This document shows, piece after piece, positions 30,993 through 40,980 of a DNA stretch of 64,000 nt (the stretch's first letter is position 1; every line of letters starts with the position of its first letter). The notes beneath the pieces were generated by a model. It did no database searches, had not been told where the DNA came from, and was given only the letters and a program-made list of their open reading frames with translations. Position numbers and translations under genes: made by a program. Where the stretch lies: contig CAUYUJ010018312.1 in the NCBI GenBank assembly GCA_963575745.1, positions 30,001 to 94,000 on the forward strand, written 5' to 3'. This stretch comes from Prorocentrum cordatum. Taxonomy: Eukaryota > Sar > Dinophyceae > Prorocentrales > Prorocentraceae.

Positions 30993-31560
30993 GGTCAGCA
31001 TCGTCAGCATCATCATCAGCAGCAGCAGCATCATCATTGTCAGCATCATCATAATCATCAGCATCGGCATCATCATCGACATCATCGTCGGCATCAACAT
31101 CATCAGCATCATCATCGTCATCATCATCAGCATCATCATCATTATCAACATGGTCAGCATCATCGTAAACGTCATTGGTATCGTCATCGTTATCGTCATC
31201 GTCGTCCTCAGCATCGCTAATCATAAGCATCATCATCAGAATCATCGTCACCATCACCATCATCATCATCAGCAGCAGCAGCAACATCATCATCAACAAC
31301 ATCACAATGATCATACTAATCATCATCACCACCAGCGCAGTCATTACTATCATTATCATCACCATCATCATCACACCTCTTCGCCATCTCCCTCTTCCTC
31401 CTCGCACCTCAGGTCTCCTTCTCATGCCCTTGCCGCTGCCCCTGCCGCAGCTCCTCCTCCTCCTTCTCATCCTTCTCCTCCTCCTCCTCCTCGTCCTCCT
31501 CCTTCTCCTCCTCGTCGTCCTCCTCCTCCTCTTCACTCCTCACTCTTCCTCGCCGTCCTG
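30765..31560. repeat. (ATC)n and (TCC)n microsatellite complex
   Basis: A short TCC tract, then irregular ATC/CAG repeats (30810-31375), then TCC again (31385-31555). The 100 bases before it resemble those before the tract at 1984. Confidence 0.9.
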
Positions 31561-31800
31561 TTTAGCCGCCCCGAGGTAGGTGAGCGCGCGCCGTCGCATC
31601 TTTTGCTTCCGCCGCCCTCCGCCGACCTTCCGCCAGCTTCCGCCAGCTTGCGCCGGCGGAGGCGGCCTCGTCTTACTCCCGCCGACCTTGGGCGCCGCCC
31701 TTCCGCCGCGGCAGAGATGACGACTCCTCCCGTCCACGAAGGCGAGGCCCTTTTTGAAGTGCCCCCCATAGCTCACGCACCTCTTCCCCACGTCTGCCAC
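31540..31800 (-). CDS. Possible exon fragment, unrecognised
   Basis: A minus-strand frame reading DVGKRCVSYGGHFKKGLAFV, then DGRSRHLCRGGRAAPKVGG, has a fairly gene-like residue mix for its first 45 codons before turning Arg/Gly-rich. No known domain, no start of its own and no defined splice sites. A chance GC-rich frame is at least as likely. Confidence 0.2.
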   Translation of the reverse strand: MADVGKRCVSYGGHFKKGLAFVDGRSRHLCRGGRAAPKVGGSKTRPPPPAQAGGSWRKVGGGRRKQKMRRRALTYLGAAKQDGEEE

Positions 31801-31956
31801 AGCGATGCCCGCCTCGGAGGCCGGCGCCGCACCGCCGCCCGCGCGCGGCCGGAGGAGGCCGATCGGCGGGGAGTCCGCGCGAGGCCCCGGAGAGATCGCC
31901 GCCGCCCCCGCAGTGACGGGGCACCCGGGCCTTCCCCCCCCTTGGGCCTCCTCCTA

Positions 31957-32155
31957 TAGGGGAACAACAGGTGGCATACACATGAAAACTCGGAGGTCCG
32001 CGCGGACTTCTCGGATCGGCGCTGGACTCCCCTCCCCGGCGCGCGGAGCGCGCCAGGGGCGGCGCCGGAGGCGCCGCCAGGGGGCCCCAGCGCCGATCCG
32101 AGAATTCCGCGCGGACCTCCGAGTTATTCTGTTTATGTCACTGTTCGTTCCCCTA
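31957..32155. mobile_element. MITE family R, copy 2
   Basis: TAGGGGAAC...CTCGGAGGTCCGCGCGGA on the left and the inverted TCCGCGCGGACCTCCGAG...GTTCCCCTA on the right. The central palindromes GCGCGGAGCGCGC and GGCGCCGGAGGCGCC are conserved. TA at both ends is consistent with a TA target duplication (Tc1/mariner-like mobilisation, inference). Confidence 0.85.
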
Positions 32156-32182
32156 CCTCTGGCGGCGCGCAGCGAGGGGTAT

Positions 32183-32337
32183 ACAGTCGGACTTGATTGG
32201 GCAGAACACGCGAGAGGACACAGGACCCTTCCGAGGGCCACACTGCCCCAGGAATGCAGGAGGCACGGGTGGCGAGACACAGGAGGCAGGGGTACCCTTG
32301 GTTTGGCAGGGTCGACCTACCAATCCGAGCCGACTGT
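32183..32337. mobile_element. MITE family P, best copy
   Basis: A 155-bp element starting ACAGTCGGACTTGATTGG and ending with the inverted CCAATCCGAGCCGACTGT, 14 of 18 positions matching. Aligns with the decayed copy at 14740-14895. Confidence 0.7.
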
Positions 32338-32344
32338 GGGGGGA

Positions 32345-32466
32345 GGGGGGTAAGGCTTCTTAGACGGAGGCTGCTTCTTAGAAGGCGCCGGCCTCACTGC
32401 ATCTATCGTACAGACAAGGCCCGCGCCTTCTACGAAGCGGGGGTGCTTCCAAGAAGCCTTCCCCCC
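32345..32466. mobile_element. 122-bp foldback in the 3' flank of the aminotransferase gene
   Basis: GGGGGGTAAGGCTTCTT...CTTAGAAGGCGC on the left pairs with GCGCCTTCTACGAAG...AAGAAGCCTTCCCCCC on the right, arms of about 45 bases with a few mismatches. It begins about 45 bases past the stop codon and may lie in the 3' UTR. Confidence 0.65.
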
Positions 32467-32510
32467 TCCCCCTACCCCCCTCTGCGCGTGGCCGACTCCT
32501 GCGGGACCCT

Positions 32511-34155
32511 TCACTCCGTCGATGCCGCCGCGCGGCTCTCCGCCACAAACGCCTCTACCCTCCGCAGCCCCTCTCGCAGGGCGTCCGGCCCGTCGCACGC
32601 GCCGAAGCAGAGGCGCATCCAGCGGACGCTCTCCGGCGCAACGCCGCTCGGGCCGTGCTTGTCGAAGAACTCCGCGCCCGGGGTGAGGAACACGCCGTGC
32701 CCCCGGAGCAGCCTTTTTGAGCAGGGACCGGCCGTCCCGGCATTCCTATAGTCATACCGCGAAATGTCCTCAGAATGTTCTAATAACAAAAACAGTGTTC
32801 TTGGAGCATAGACCCGATGTGTTAAAACAAGACAGTCGCAGCCAGAAGTGTTCTAAGAACATGTCGCAGGAACCACAAGAGGTTCTTAGAGCATGGTTTG
32901 GTGGGGCTATAGGCGCGCCGGGACGCTTCGCCACTGCTTGCAGCCTGGAGAAGAGCTCGTGGCTGCTGAGGCCGCAGGCCGAGAAGTCGGCCCAGAGGAA
33001 CATGCCGCCCTGGGAGTCCACGAACGGGATCCCCAGGCGCCGCAGGAAGGCCTTCACCTCCTCGGCGGCGCGGAACATGGCCTCGCGACAGGCGGACAAG
33101 TAGCTGTCCATGAACTCGTCGTCCGTCAGCAGCTGCAGCAGGACAACCTGCGCCACGTTCGGCAGCGCGTGGAGGATGCTCCGGCCTTTCAGGGCCTCGA
33201 GCAGGCCGTCCGCAGCTGCGGAGTCGCCACCACCCCGCGTCGGGACGCAGGCCACGCTGACACGCGCACCCGAGCTCGCGAAGTCTTTGCTCAGGCCCCA
33301 GATAGTGACATCGGCATGCCCCACGAGAGACGTGAACCGCCGCTCCCCCTGGCCCCAGCAGCCAGCGCCGTATATCTCGTCGGCAATGAGGTACATGGAT
33401 CGCTTGCGGCACCAGGACACGACCTCCATCAGCTCAGCCTCCGTGTAGGACACGCCAGTGGGGTTGTCTGGGTTGCACACTATCATGGCCACGATGCTGT
33501 TGCACTCGGCGCCGCCATCGGCGTCGCGCCCAGCTGCGGGCGCGGACGCTTCTCTCGCCCAGACGGCGTCGAGCTCGGCCGCTGTGGGGAGCGCACCCAA
33601 CTTGGAGGGAAGCACCTGGACCGTCTCAACGTCCGCGAGGCCCCTGAGGTCGCTGCGGAAGGCCGGGTAGCGCGGAGCCACGTATAAGATCTTCTTGCCA
33701 GCGCGGCATCCGGAGTCCTGCGTGCCCCTCGGCAGCTCCCCGTCGCTGAGGATCTGCGCCAGCATCGTCAGCGTCGAGGTGCAGCCGTTGGAGAGCACCA
33801 GGCGGTCTGGGTCGACCGCCGCGCCGTTGCGGAACACGAGGCGCTCCAGTACGCCCGCGAAGGCCCTGCGGAGCTCGGCGCAGCCCGCGAAGTCGGAGTA
33901 GCCGACGAGGTCGTCGGGCACCGACAGGTGGCAGCGGGCCACCCGGTCCTGCAGCAGCCTCCTGCAGAACTTGTTCTCGGCGACCCCGAGGTTCACGACG
34001 CCGCCGGGGTTCGACTGCGGGTGCCAGAGGTTGCCCAGGATGCTGAAGAAGTCCGCCTGGTAGGAGAGGGGCTCGAGCGACGCGAGCGCTGCCCGCTTCG
34101 AGAGCGGCGGGCGCGGCGGAGGACAGGCGGGGGGGTCCGCCTCCGCGCCCGGCAT
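32511..34155 (-). CDS. ACC-synthase-like class I PLP-dependent aminotransferase, two exons
   Basis: Exons 34155-32927 and 32712-32511 join to 476 codons. Fold-type I landmarks occur in order: NLGVAENKF near the N-terminus (as in ACC synthases), CNPDNPTG, ADEIYGAG (PLP-ring Asp and Tyr), WGLSKDFASSGARVS with the Schiff-base Lys at about residue 290, GGMFLWADF, then in exon 2 HGVFLTPGAEFF and RLCFG with the substrate carboxylate Arg. The length matches ACC synthases and related alanine-type enzymes; the true substrate is uncertain. The Met at 34155 is preferred because the upstream in-frame ATG (34240-34242) lies inside the relic spliced leader. The intron 32713-32926 splits the strand between AVAK and LLRGHG and uses GC-AG borders. 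Apart from that the gene is uninterrupted, as expected of a retrogene. Confidence 0.85.
32713..32926 (-). mobile_element. Introner-like element acting as a GC-AG intron
   Basis: A 214-bp intron inferred because the frames on either side are the two parts of one aminotransferase. Donor GCGTCCCGG, acceptor CTCAAAAAG. Its ends carry an imperfect inverted repeat (GTCCCGGCATTCCTATAG near 32728; CTATAGGCGCGCCGGGAC at 32907-32924). A related sequence lies at 57326-57545, so the intron belongs to a dispersed family. Confidence 0.75.
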
Positions 34156-34229
34156 GAGCCGCCAGGAGCAACGCTGGGGACGGGCACCGAACAAGCGAAG
34201 CCCTGGATCTAAACTGGACGAGCCACACC

Positions 34230-34251
34230 GGCGAGCCAACATAGCTACGGA
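34230..34251 (-). other. Relic dinoflagellate spliced leader, decayed
   Basis: The minus strand reads TCCGTAGCTATGTTGGCTC then GCC. The dinoflagellate SL matches the first 19 positions with two mismatches and differs in the last three. It lies 74 bases 5' of the chosen start codon. Confidence 0.8.
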
Positions 34252-34255
34252 GCAT

Positions 34256-35281
34256 GGTCATGTATTCGTTGGGCCCTGTTCGGCTTCTCAAAACCGAGAG
34301 AAAGAGAGAGAGAGAGAGAGAGCTCGGTTGGAGCTTTTCCGCTGCAGATGCATGCGGGATAGATGGTGTATCCCGCCATCGTGTATCAAAAGGGTCCCCA
34401 GCGCAAATGCGCTAGACAAGGCTGGAGTACCATCTGGCGAACAAATCGCGTTGCACACCAACATTGCCAAGTAAGTGAACCATCCAGCGCAGAATCCAGG
34501 TTCACCTCCGCTTTTCGCGTTTACGTTGAGCAGGATCTTCAGGGGAGCTCGTTTAAACCATCTTTCTTCACGTTGAATTTTGAACGGGATCTCTGGGGTG
34601 TTCGTGTTAGCAATCTATGTTTTACATTGGGCGAAATCTTCGTGGAGCGCGTGTAGCCCCTTCTTACAGTGAACGGGGGCTCGAACTGTTTAGCGCGCGA
34701 TCTGTCAGGCGACGGGGACGGCGGCGCAGGCAAAGGATCGACGTCCGAACAGATGGCGAACTCCTGTCTCGCAACCCGTCTTCTGCTTCACAATCGGGCG
34801 CTCCACGTCCTGCTTCGCAGTCGTGGGGCGTTCCGTGTACCGTCTCTCTTTTCGTGGTTCCCGAGGAGTTGCCGATCGCGCTCTCGTCTGCCCAGACGTA
34901 AGATCGGGGAAACGTAAGACTCGGGTTCGGGGGTCTCGGATTGGCCTGACAAGCCCATCATGAAAAGGACGAGACCCAATCTGGAATTTGGCGCGAGCTC
35001 CCGCTGCAAGCATCCCACAAAAACTGGACCGTCAACATCCAGGGCGGCGTCTGCTGGCCTCTTGGGCGTCCGCCCAGAGTGCTTCGCTTTCTCCGCCTTG
35101 GGCCCCTCTGGGGGTGCTCTTGAGAGCTCCTTGGGCTCTCTTGGCGGCCCCTCTTGGAAGCCCCTGGAGCCCTCTCAAGGCGGTAGTTCGGGCCTCGCGG
35201 ACCGCGCTCGTCAACAAGCGTCGGCCAACCCGAGTTCCAGCATACTCGAGTCTTACACTTCCCGGATAGGAGAACCCAGAA
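34256..35281. other. Unassigned stretch with an 11-bp repeat block
   Basis: A GA run at 34300-34322, then about three degenerate ~50-bp repeats (34520-34680; TTTACGTTGAGCAGGATCTT, TCACGTTGAATTTTGAACGG, TTTACATTGGGCGAAATCTT). CCCAAGAGG-type 11-bp repeats in reverse orientation follow at about 35060-35200. No gene recognised. Confidence 0.4.
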
Positions 35282-35441
35282 TTAAGTAGGGCGTGTCCCC
35301 CTACAGGGGGATTTTCGACGAAAAATAACAAATACTCAAACCATACTCCTAAATGGTAGAAAAAAACTCCAAAAAAGGTCCCCACACTATTCGCTGACTA
35401 TTTTTGAATATTCCTCCTGTAGAGGGACAGGCCCGACTTAA
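35282..35441. mobile_element. MITE family T, copy 2
   Basis: A 160-bp element starting TTAAGTAGGGCGTGTCCCCC and ending with the inverted CAGGCCCGACTTAA, 25 of 29 TIR positions matching. TTAA at both ends could be a target-site duplication or part of the TIR. Confidence 0.85.
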
Positions 35442-35442
35442 A

Positions 35443-35655
35443 CCCAGAATCGAATCGACATGAGTCGGATCGGCGATCGAAGTGGCCCGGATCGGCGGAG
35501 GTCGGCAGCCAAGTCTTTGGAGATGCGGAATCGGCGGCAACACCGGCAGATTCAAGGAGGCCTCAAGCCGGAACCCGGGGCGGGATCCGAAGTCGAGCCA
35601 GACCGGGGTCGGAGTCCATCGAAATCTCGTCGAAGCGAGTCGGAGGAGTCGAGAG
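35443..35655 (+). repeat. GAATCGG dispersed element, copy 2
   Basis: Starts CCAGAATCGAATCGACATGA two bases after MITE copy 2 ends. The left half is well preserved, the right half diverged. Confidence 0.7.
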
Positions 35656-35769
35656 GAGCCCCGCAGACGTCCTTAACTGGACGCTCGGCCGTGGTCGTGG
35701 CGGTGGACGGGCCGCAGGAGGGAGACGAAAGAGAGCAGACAGCGGGGCAGGGCGGGCCACGACGACGAC

Positions 35770-35999
35770 GACGACGACCTCTCCTCCTCCTCTTCCTCCT
35801 CCTCCTCCTTCTCCTCCTCCTCCTCCTCCTCCTCCTCCTCCTCCTCCTCCTGCCCCTCCTCCTCCTCCTCCTCCTCCTCCTCCTCCTCCTCCTCCTCCTC
35901 CTCCTCCTCCTCCCCTCCTCCTCCTCCTCCTCCTCCTCCTCCTCCTCCTCCTCCCTCCTCCTCCTCCTCCTCCTCCTCCTCCTCCTCCTCCTCCTCCTC

Positions 36000-36031
<32 letters not shown>

Positions 36032-36045
36032 TCCTCCTCCGCGCG
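35770..36045. repeat. (TCC)n microsatellite
   Basis: Nearly pure TCC, preceded by a short GAC run (35760-35776) and ending in C runs. Confidence 0.95.
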
Positions 36046-36762
36046 AGCTGCCCGCTCCTCGGAGAAAGGGAACACACACGCACACACACACACCGGCCCG
36101 TCGGTCGGAGGAAAGGGTGGGCAGGAGCCCGACGCAGGGGAGGCGTTGGAGGTGGAGTGGGCGCCCGTCCGCCCCCTTGTGGAGGAGGGAAGAGGAAACG
36201 CCGCTCGATCTGCAACGATGGACATCCGAGCAATCCGATCGTTGAGCAGAACGTGTGTTTAGAATGTAAGGACAGGTTGTAAACATGTGCAAACCATGTT
36301 TTATTACATGTTCAAGACAGGTACACGACATGGTTAAAACATGTTGTAGACATCTGGAAAGTATTTGACAACATGCCTCCTCTCCATTGATCGTCCTCAA
36401 CAGCGCTCGATCCTTGAAGTAGAAAGGCGCCCAAAAAAGACGGGGATCCGGGAATCCAGAAACGCCCACTTTCAACGACCGGCGTGCACGCAGCACCCCG
36501 CAATTGCGGCTAGGAGAAAGGGGGCGGGCGCGAGGTGGATCGGGGGGTGGGTCGCAAGATTGGTCGCGGGATGGGTCGCGGGATGGACCGCGGGCGGGTC
36601 GCGGGCGAGGACGATGACAACGAAACAACACAACAAGCAGAATCCGCCAGACGGAACGCCCCTTCTGCCGCGCACCCAGTGACAATGAATGACCGTTCGG
36701 CACCCCAGCTCTGACCGAAAGATCCAATGTCTTGTTTATCTCAATACCGGGCAGGAGACCCA
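36046..36762. other. Unassigned stretch with short repeats
   Basis: ACATGTT-like words recur at 36270-36345, and a 12-bp GGGTCGCGGGAT tandem lies at 36540-36605. No gene recognised. Confidence 0.4.
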
Positions 36763-36985
36763 AGAATCGAATACATAAGTCGGATCGGCGATTGAAACAG
36801 ATCGGATCGGCGGAAATCGGCAGCCAAGTCGGGAAAAGTCGGATCGGCGGAAAGCGGGAGGCCAGCATGCCTCCCATAAGAAATCGGAGCCCAAATCGGA
36901 ATCCCAAATCGAATCGAATCGGAATCGGAAGCCATCGAAGTCGAATCGAATCGAATCGGACGAATCGAACCGAGCCCTGTACGGG
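36763..36985 (+). repeat. GAATCGG dispersed element, copy 3
   Basis: Close to copy 1 across its whole length, including CATGCCTCCCATAAGAAATC and the GAATC-rich end before GAGCCCTGTACGGGG. Confidence 0.85.
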
Positions 36986-36989
36986 GTCC

Positions 36990-37105
36990 CCAGAGGTCTC
37001 GACCCACTTCCGGGGAGCAAAATTTCAGCCTGACTCGTTTCTTGAAGGTCCGAGGCCCGTCGAGGGCCTCCAGAGGCAGAGGATAAGGAAAACCCCCCGC
37101 CTTGC
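36990..37105 (+). repeat. Family C dispersed element (CCCAGAGGTCTCGACCCA), copy
   Basis: Contains CCCAGAGGTCTCGACCCA, CTTGAAGGTCCGAGGCCCG, GCCTCCAGAGGCAGA and AAAACCCCCCGCC. Same order of landmarks as 38690-38815, 45780-45955 and 55010-55205. Confidence 0.55.
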
Positions 37106-37169
37106 TTTGGCAACATGTTGGATCTCTGGGTATTCGAGTAGGGGATCGGCTAAAGGATTGACGTATCCC

Positions 37170-37280
37170 AAGCTTGTTCGTCCGCCGAATCTACCGCAGA
37201 AGTCGTAGAGTGTTCAGTAGGTCTACGGACCATTATACTTCTTTGTTGTCCGTAGGTAGATCCGACGGACAAGAACAGTC
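37170..37280. mobile_element. Small foldback, ~110 bp
   Basis: CTTGTTCGTCCGCCGAATCT pairs imperfectly with the inverted GATCCGACGGACAAGAA, with an inner pair TCTACGGACC / TTGTCCGTAGG. No second copy seen. Bases 37281-37696 hold no recognised feature. Confidence 0.4.
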
Positions 37281-37696
37281 TTGTCTAGGGGGAAAACAAA
37301 CCTACCTCGCTTTTGACCACCATCGCTTCCAAGAGATACCAAACGATGCCAAACTGCGGCCTGTACTGGTCAGGCCGCTTGACGAGGAGGCGCGTGGTAT
37401 GACTTGGTTTTGCCTGGAAGCGAAAGCGGGGTAGGTAATTCACGCTCTGATTGTCTTGGGGTACATCAGTGCTGCAGTCGATCCCCTGCTCGAGGGGTTA
37501 TGACAACAAGCTGCCGGAGCCCGTGCGGACTTCCTGCTTCGGCCCTGCGGCACCCGCGCGGAGAGGCTCCGAGCGCTGGTGCTCATCAGCTGCTTCGTCT
37601 TCGAAGCTTCCCGCTCTGCTCTCTCCCCCCTTCCTCCCCCGCCGAGACGGGAAGGACTGGACTACAGTCGAATCGAAGCCAGAAGAACATCCTTCG

Positions 37697-37889
37697 TAGG
37701 GGAACGAAGAGTGACATAAAAACTCGGAGGTCCGCGCGGATTCCTCGGATCCGCGCTGGACCCTCCTGGTGGCGCCTCCGGCGCCGTCCCTGGCGGGCTC
37801 CGTGCGCCAGGGAGAGGGATCAAGCGCCGAACCCAGAAATCCGCGCGGAGCTCTGAGTTTTCATGCTTATGTCATTGTCCGTCCCCCTA
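37697..37889. mobile_element. MITE family R, copy 3
   Basis: TAGGGGAACGA...CTCGGAGGTCCGCGCGGA and the inverted TCCGCGCGGAGCTCTGAG...CGTCCCCCTA. The central palindromes are partly rearranged. Confidence 0.8.
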
Positions 37890-37926
37890 CTTCAGGCGCA
37901 TGAGATCCTCCGTCGGCCTAACTGAA

Positions 37927-38323
37927 GAACATTCGAGGGTGTCCCCTCCCGATGCTGCACAATAATTTCCAGCAGGCAGGGAAGAACATTAGGGAACCCT
38001 CCCCGAAGCGACCTCGATCTTTAGAAGAAGAGAAAGCGCCATAAACATATTTGCTTGGCGCTCCGCGCGGATTTCTTGGATCCGCGCTGACCCCCCTCTC
38101 CGCGCTGGAGCCCCCTCTCTGGCGCGCGGAGCGCGCCAGGGGCGGCGACGGAGGCGCCGCCGGAGAGTCCCCGCGCGGATCCGCGCGGAGCGCCACAAGT
38201 TCATGTTTATGGCTTCATGATTCTTCTAAAGACCGAGGTCCGCTCGGGGAGGATACCCTGATGTGCTTCGTGACTGTTGGAAACTATTGTCCATCCTCGG
38301 AGGGGGGGTACCCTCGAATGTTC
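37927..38323. mobile_element. Large foldback related to MITE family R, ~400 bp
   Basis: Outer arms GAACATTCGAGGGTGTCCC and GTACCCTCGAATGTTC. Inner arms pass through CTTTAGAAGAAG...CGCCATAAACAT and the inverted ATGTTTATGGC...CTTCTAAAG. The centre carries family R palindromes (GCGCGGAGCGCGC). It looks like a longer relative of family R or an R element within another foldback. Confidence 0.75.
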
Positions 38324-38815
38324 GACCTCGGCCTGGCCGTAGGTGGCCACATTCGAACCCTCCCCCCCGCCAACCATCGGCCCCTTCCTGCACCTATGGG
38401 AGGCGGGACCCCCTGGGGGGGGTCCAGAAAGCGGCCAGAGACCTGCCGCCGTGTGACGCTCTCTCGCGACCCAAACCCCCGATATGCCATGACTTTGCAA
38501 AGGGGCCCAGGGACACACGAATAAAGTCACACAAATCAGAGGATTCACCACGTTTTTCCACATGTTCTGGGGTTTCGTCTTCCCCCACACTTCCCATATT
38601 TTCCCATATCCTCCTGGGTATCCACGATGAATTGTGTGGATGTTTGTGTCCCTCCTGACCTAGGTCGCAACGTCGACCCCCAGAGGTCTGGACCCATTGC
38701 CCGGGACCGATGTTTCGCCCCGAATAATATTCTGGACGGTCCCGGGGCCCGGCAAAGGTCGTGAGAGGCCGGAACTGTGAAAAACCTCCCGTCGTGATTT
38801 TTGTCACGAACCGAG
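38324..38815. other. Family C element and flank
   Basis: Bases 38560-38650 resemble 14540-14620. Bases 38690-38815 carry the family C order: CCCAGAGGTCTGGACCCA, CCCGGGACC, GACGGTCCCGGGGCCCGGCA, GAGAGGCCGGAA, AAAAACCTCCCGTC. No gene. Confidence 0.5.
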
Positions 38816-39713
38816 GGGGTCTGGGGACGCGGGGGGGCCTGGGCCGCTAGGACTGGAGAAACGGGGCCGAATGCGGGCAAGGTTTGTGTTCAGATCCAGT
38901 GCGTCTTGGACTTTCACGGAAGGGGCGCCACAAGGCCCAGGCGCGCTGGATATGAACAACAAAAATCTAGCCTCTGTAGGGGCCAAATGATTGATCCATC
39001 TCCAGTGCGCCTCGGGCTTCTGGGGAAGAAATAGACATGGAACAAGAACAAACGCCATCAACAGAATCTTTTGGCGCTCCGTGCGGATTTCTTGGATCTG
39101 CGCTGGACCCCCCTCCCTGGCGCGCGGAGCGCGCCAGGGGCGGCGCCGCAGGCGCCGCCGGGGATGGGGGAGGGCAGCGCGGATCCAAGAAATCCGCGCG
39201 GAGTGTCACAAGTTCATGTTTATGGCTTCATTCTTCTTCTAAAGATCGAGGTCAGCTCGGAGAGGGTACCCTGATGTTCTCCGTGACTGTTGGAATTTCT
39301 AGTCCATCCTCGGAGGGGGGGTACCCTCGAATGTTCGACCTCGGCCCGACCGTAGGTGGCCTCGAGGTCGGTTCGGAGAGGATGCCCTACTGTGTTTTCG
39401 TGCCCGCTGAAAAAAAGTTTGTGCGGCCTCGGCGGGGAGGGGGTCCCCCCGAACGCTCTCCAGCTTGGCCGGCGGAGAGTCTCTCGTGTTCCCGACGGAT
39501 GCTCTTCTGGCCTCGTGTTGTGGGGTCTTCTTCTTCTTCTTATCATTAACATGTTTTTTACTATGCTTTTTCTTATTACTATCCTGACTCTCATTAGTAA
39601 TGTTCTGATTATTATTATTCTTCTTCTTCGAGGAAGCGGGCCCCGAGCTCCAAGCTGCAGTGGATGGAGACAGGTCCTGCCCGCGTGCCGACGAGGGCGG
39701 GGGCAGGATGGCC
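38816..39713. mobile_element. Second family R foldback (about 39079-39336) with unassigned flanks
   Basis: GGCGCTCCGTGCGGATTTCT at 39074 pairs with the inverted AAATCCGCGCGGAGTGTCAC. GGCGCGCGGAGCGCGCC is central and the right arm runs to ACCCTCGAATGTTC (39336). The left outer arm seen at 37927 is missing. Bases 39510-39640 are AT-rich with TTCTTC and ATTATT runs. Remaining sequence is unassigned. Confidence 0.65.
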
Positions 39714-40140
39714 CAGAATCGAATCGACGAGTCGGATCGGCGATCGAAACGGATCGGATCGGCGGACATCGGCAGCCGAGTCGGGGAAAGTCGAAGTGGC
39801 GGGGATGGACAGACCCCCCTTTAGCAAAACGTGGTTTAGTGAAAACGACCTGAGGCCCAAACCTGGCGGGCGCAAGCCTGGAAAATGACGGCCACGGCGC
39901 CCTTTCGAGCACGGAAAACGGAGAATTCACTAATCGACGTGTCACTGTTGGGGGTTCTGTCCACCCCCGAAATCGGCGGAAATCGGAGCAGTCGGAGCTA
40001 AAACCGGAGCCCCGGATCGGAGCAGTCGGGATAGTCGATTGAGAAGTCGGAGCCCAGATCGGAGCCCCAAGTCGAATCGCATCGGAATCGGAGGCCATCG
40101 AGATCGAATCGAATCGAATCGGCGGGCCCGAAACAGGCCC
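39714..40140 (+). repeat. GAATCGG dispersed element, copy 4, interrupted
   Basis: The left part (39714-39805) and a degenerate right part (39970-40140) are separated by about 165 unrelated bases. The usual GAATC-rich end precedes GAAACAGGCCCTGGCGGGG. Confidence 0.7.
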
Positions 40141-40209
40141 TGGCGGGGGGGGGTCGCGCGCGCACGCCCGTGACTAACCCGTGTGCCGACCAGCGGGACG
40201 CGTGGTCCG

Positions 40210-40980
40210 GACCCCACGGCCTCCTCCTTATCCTCCTCCTCCTTCTCCTCCTCCTTCGCCGCCTTCTCCTCCTCCTCCTCCTCCGCCTCCTCCTCCTCCT
40301 CCTCCTCCTCCTCCTCCTCCTCCTCCTCCTCCTCCTCCTCCTCCTCCTCCTCCTCCTCCTCCTCCTCCTCCTCCTCCTCCTCCCCCTTCTCCCCCTCCTC
40401 CTCCTCCCCCTCCTCCTCCTCCGCCTCCTCCTCCACCTCCTCTCCTTGCAGGTCCTGCCCGCACCAGAGGGGAGGGGGGAGCGGCGGCGGCGCGGGGCAG
40501 GGAGGAGCCGAGGGCGCCCGCGGGACCTGCAGCCGCACGATGGCCGCGTCCACGGCCAGCGACAGGTCCTGCGAGGACTTGGAGGGCTCCGTGGTCCTGC
40601 GCGGGAGGCGGTGGGAGGCGGTGGGAGGAGGAGGAGGAGGAGGAGGAGGAGGAGGAGGAGGAGGAGGAGGAGGAGGAGGAGGAGGCGGAGGAGGAGGAAG
40701 AGGTGGAGAAGGAGGAGGAGAAGGAGGAGGAGGAGGAGCGGGGAGGAGGAGGGGAGGAGGAGGAGGAGGAGGAGGAGAGGAGGAGGAGGAGGGGGAGGAG
40801 CAAGAGGAGGGGGGGGAGGAGAAGGAGGAAGAGGAGGAGGAGGAGGAAGAGCAGGAGGAGGAAGAGCAGGAGGAGGAAGAGGAGGAGGAGGAGGAGGAGG
40901 AGGAGGAGGAGGAGGAGCGGGAAAGGGAGGATGAAGTGGAGGAGGAGCAGGAGGATAAAGGGCGAAGGAGAAGGAGGATG
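40210..40980. repeat. Inverted pair of microsatellites: (TCC)n then (GGA)n
   Basis: TCC at about 40220-40445 and GGA at about 40625-40975 flank a 175-base GC-rich centre, so one strand could fold into a hairpin of over 200 pairs. The centre has GCAGGTCCTGC and CAGGTCCTGCGAGGACTTGG. A minus-strand reading of the centre (PSKSSQDLSLAVDAAIV) might be an exon but is unsupported. Confidence 0.85.
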
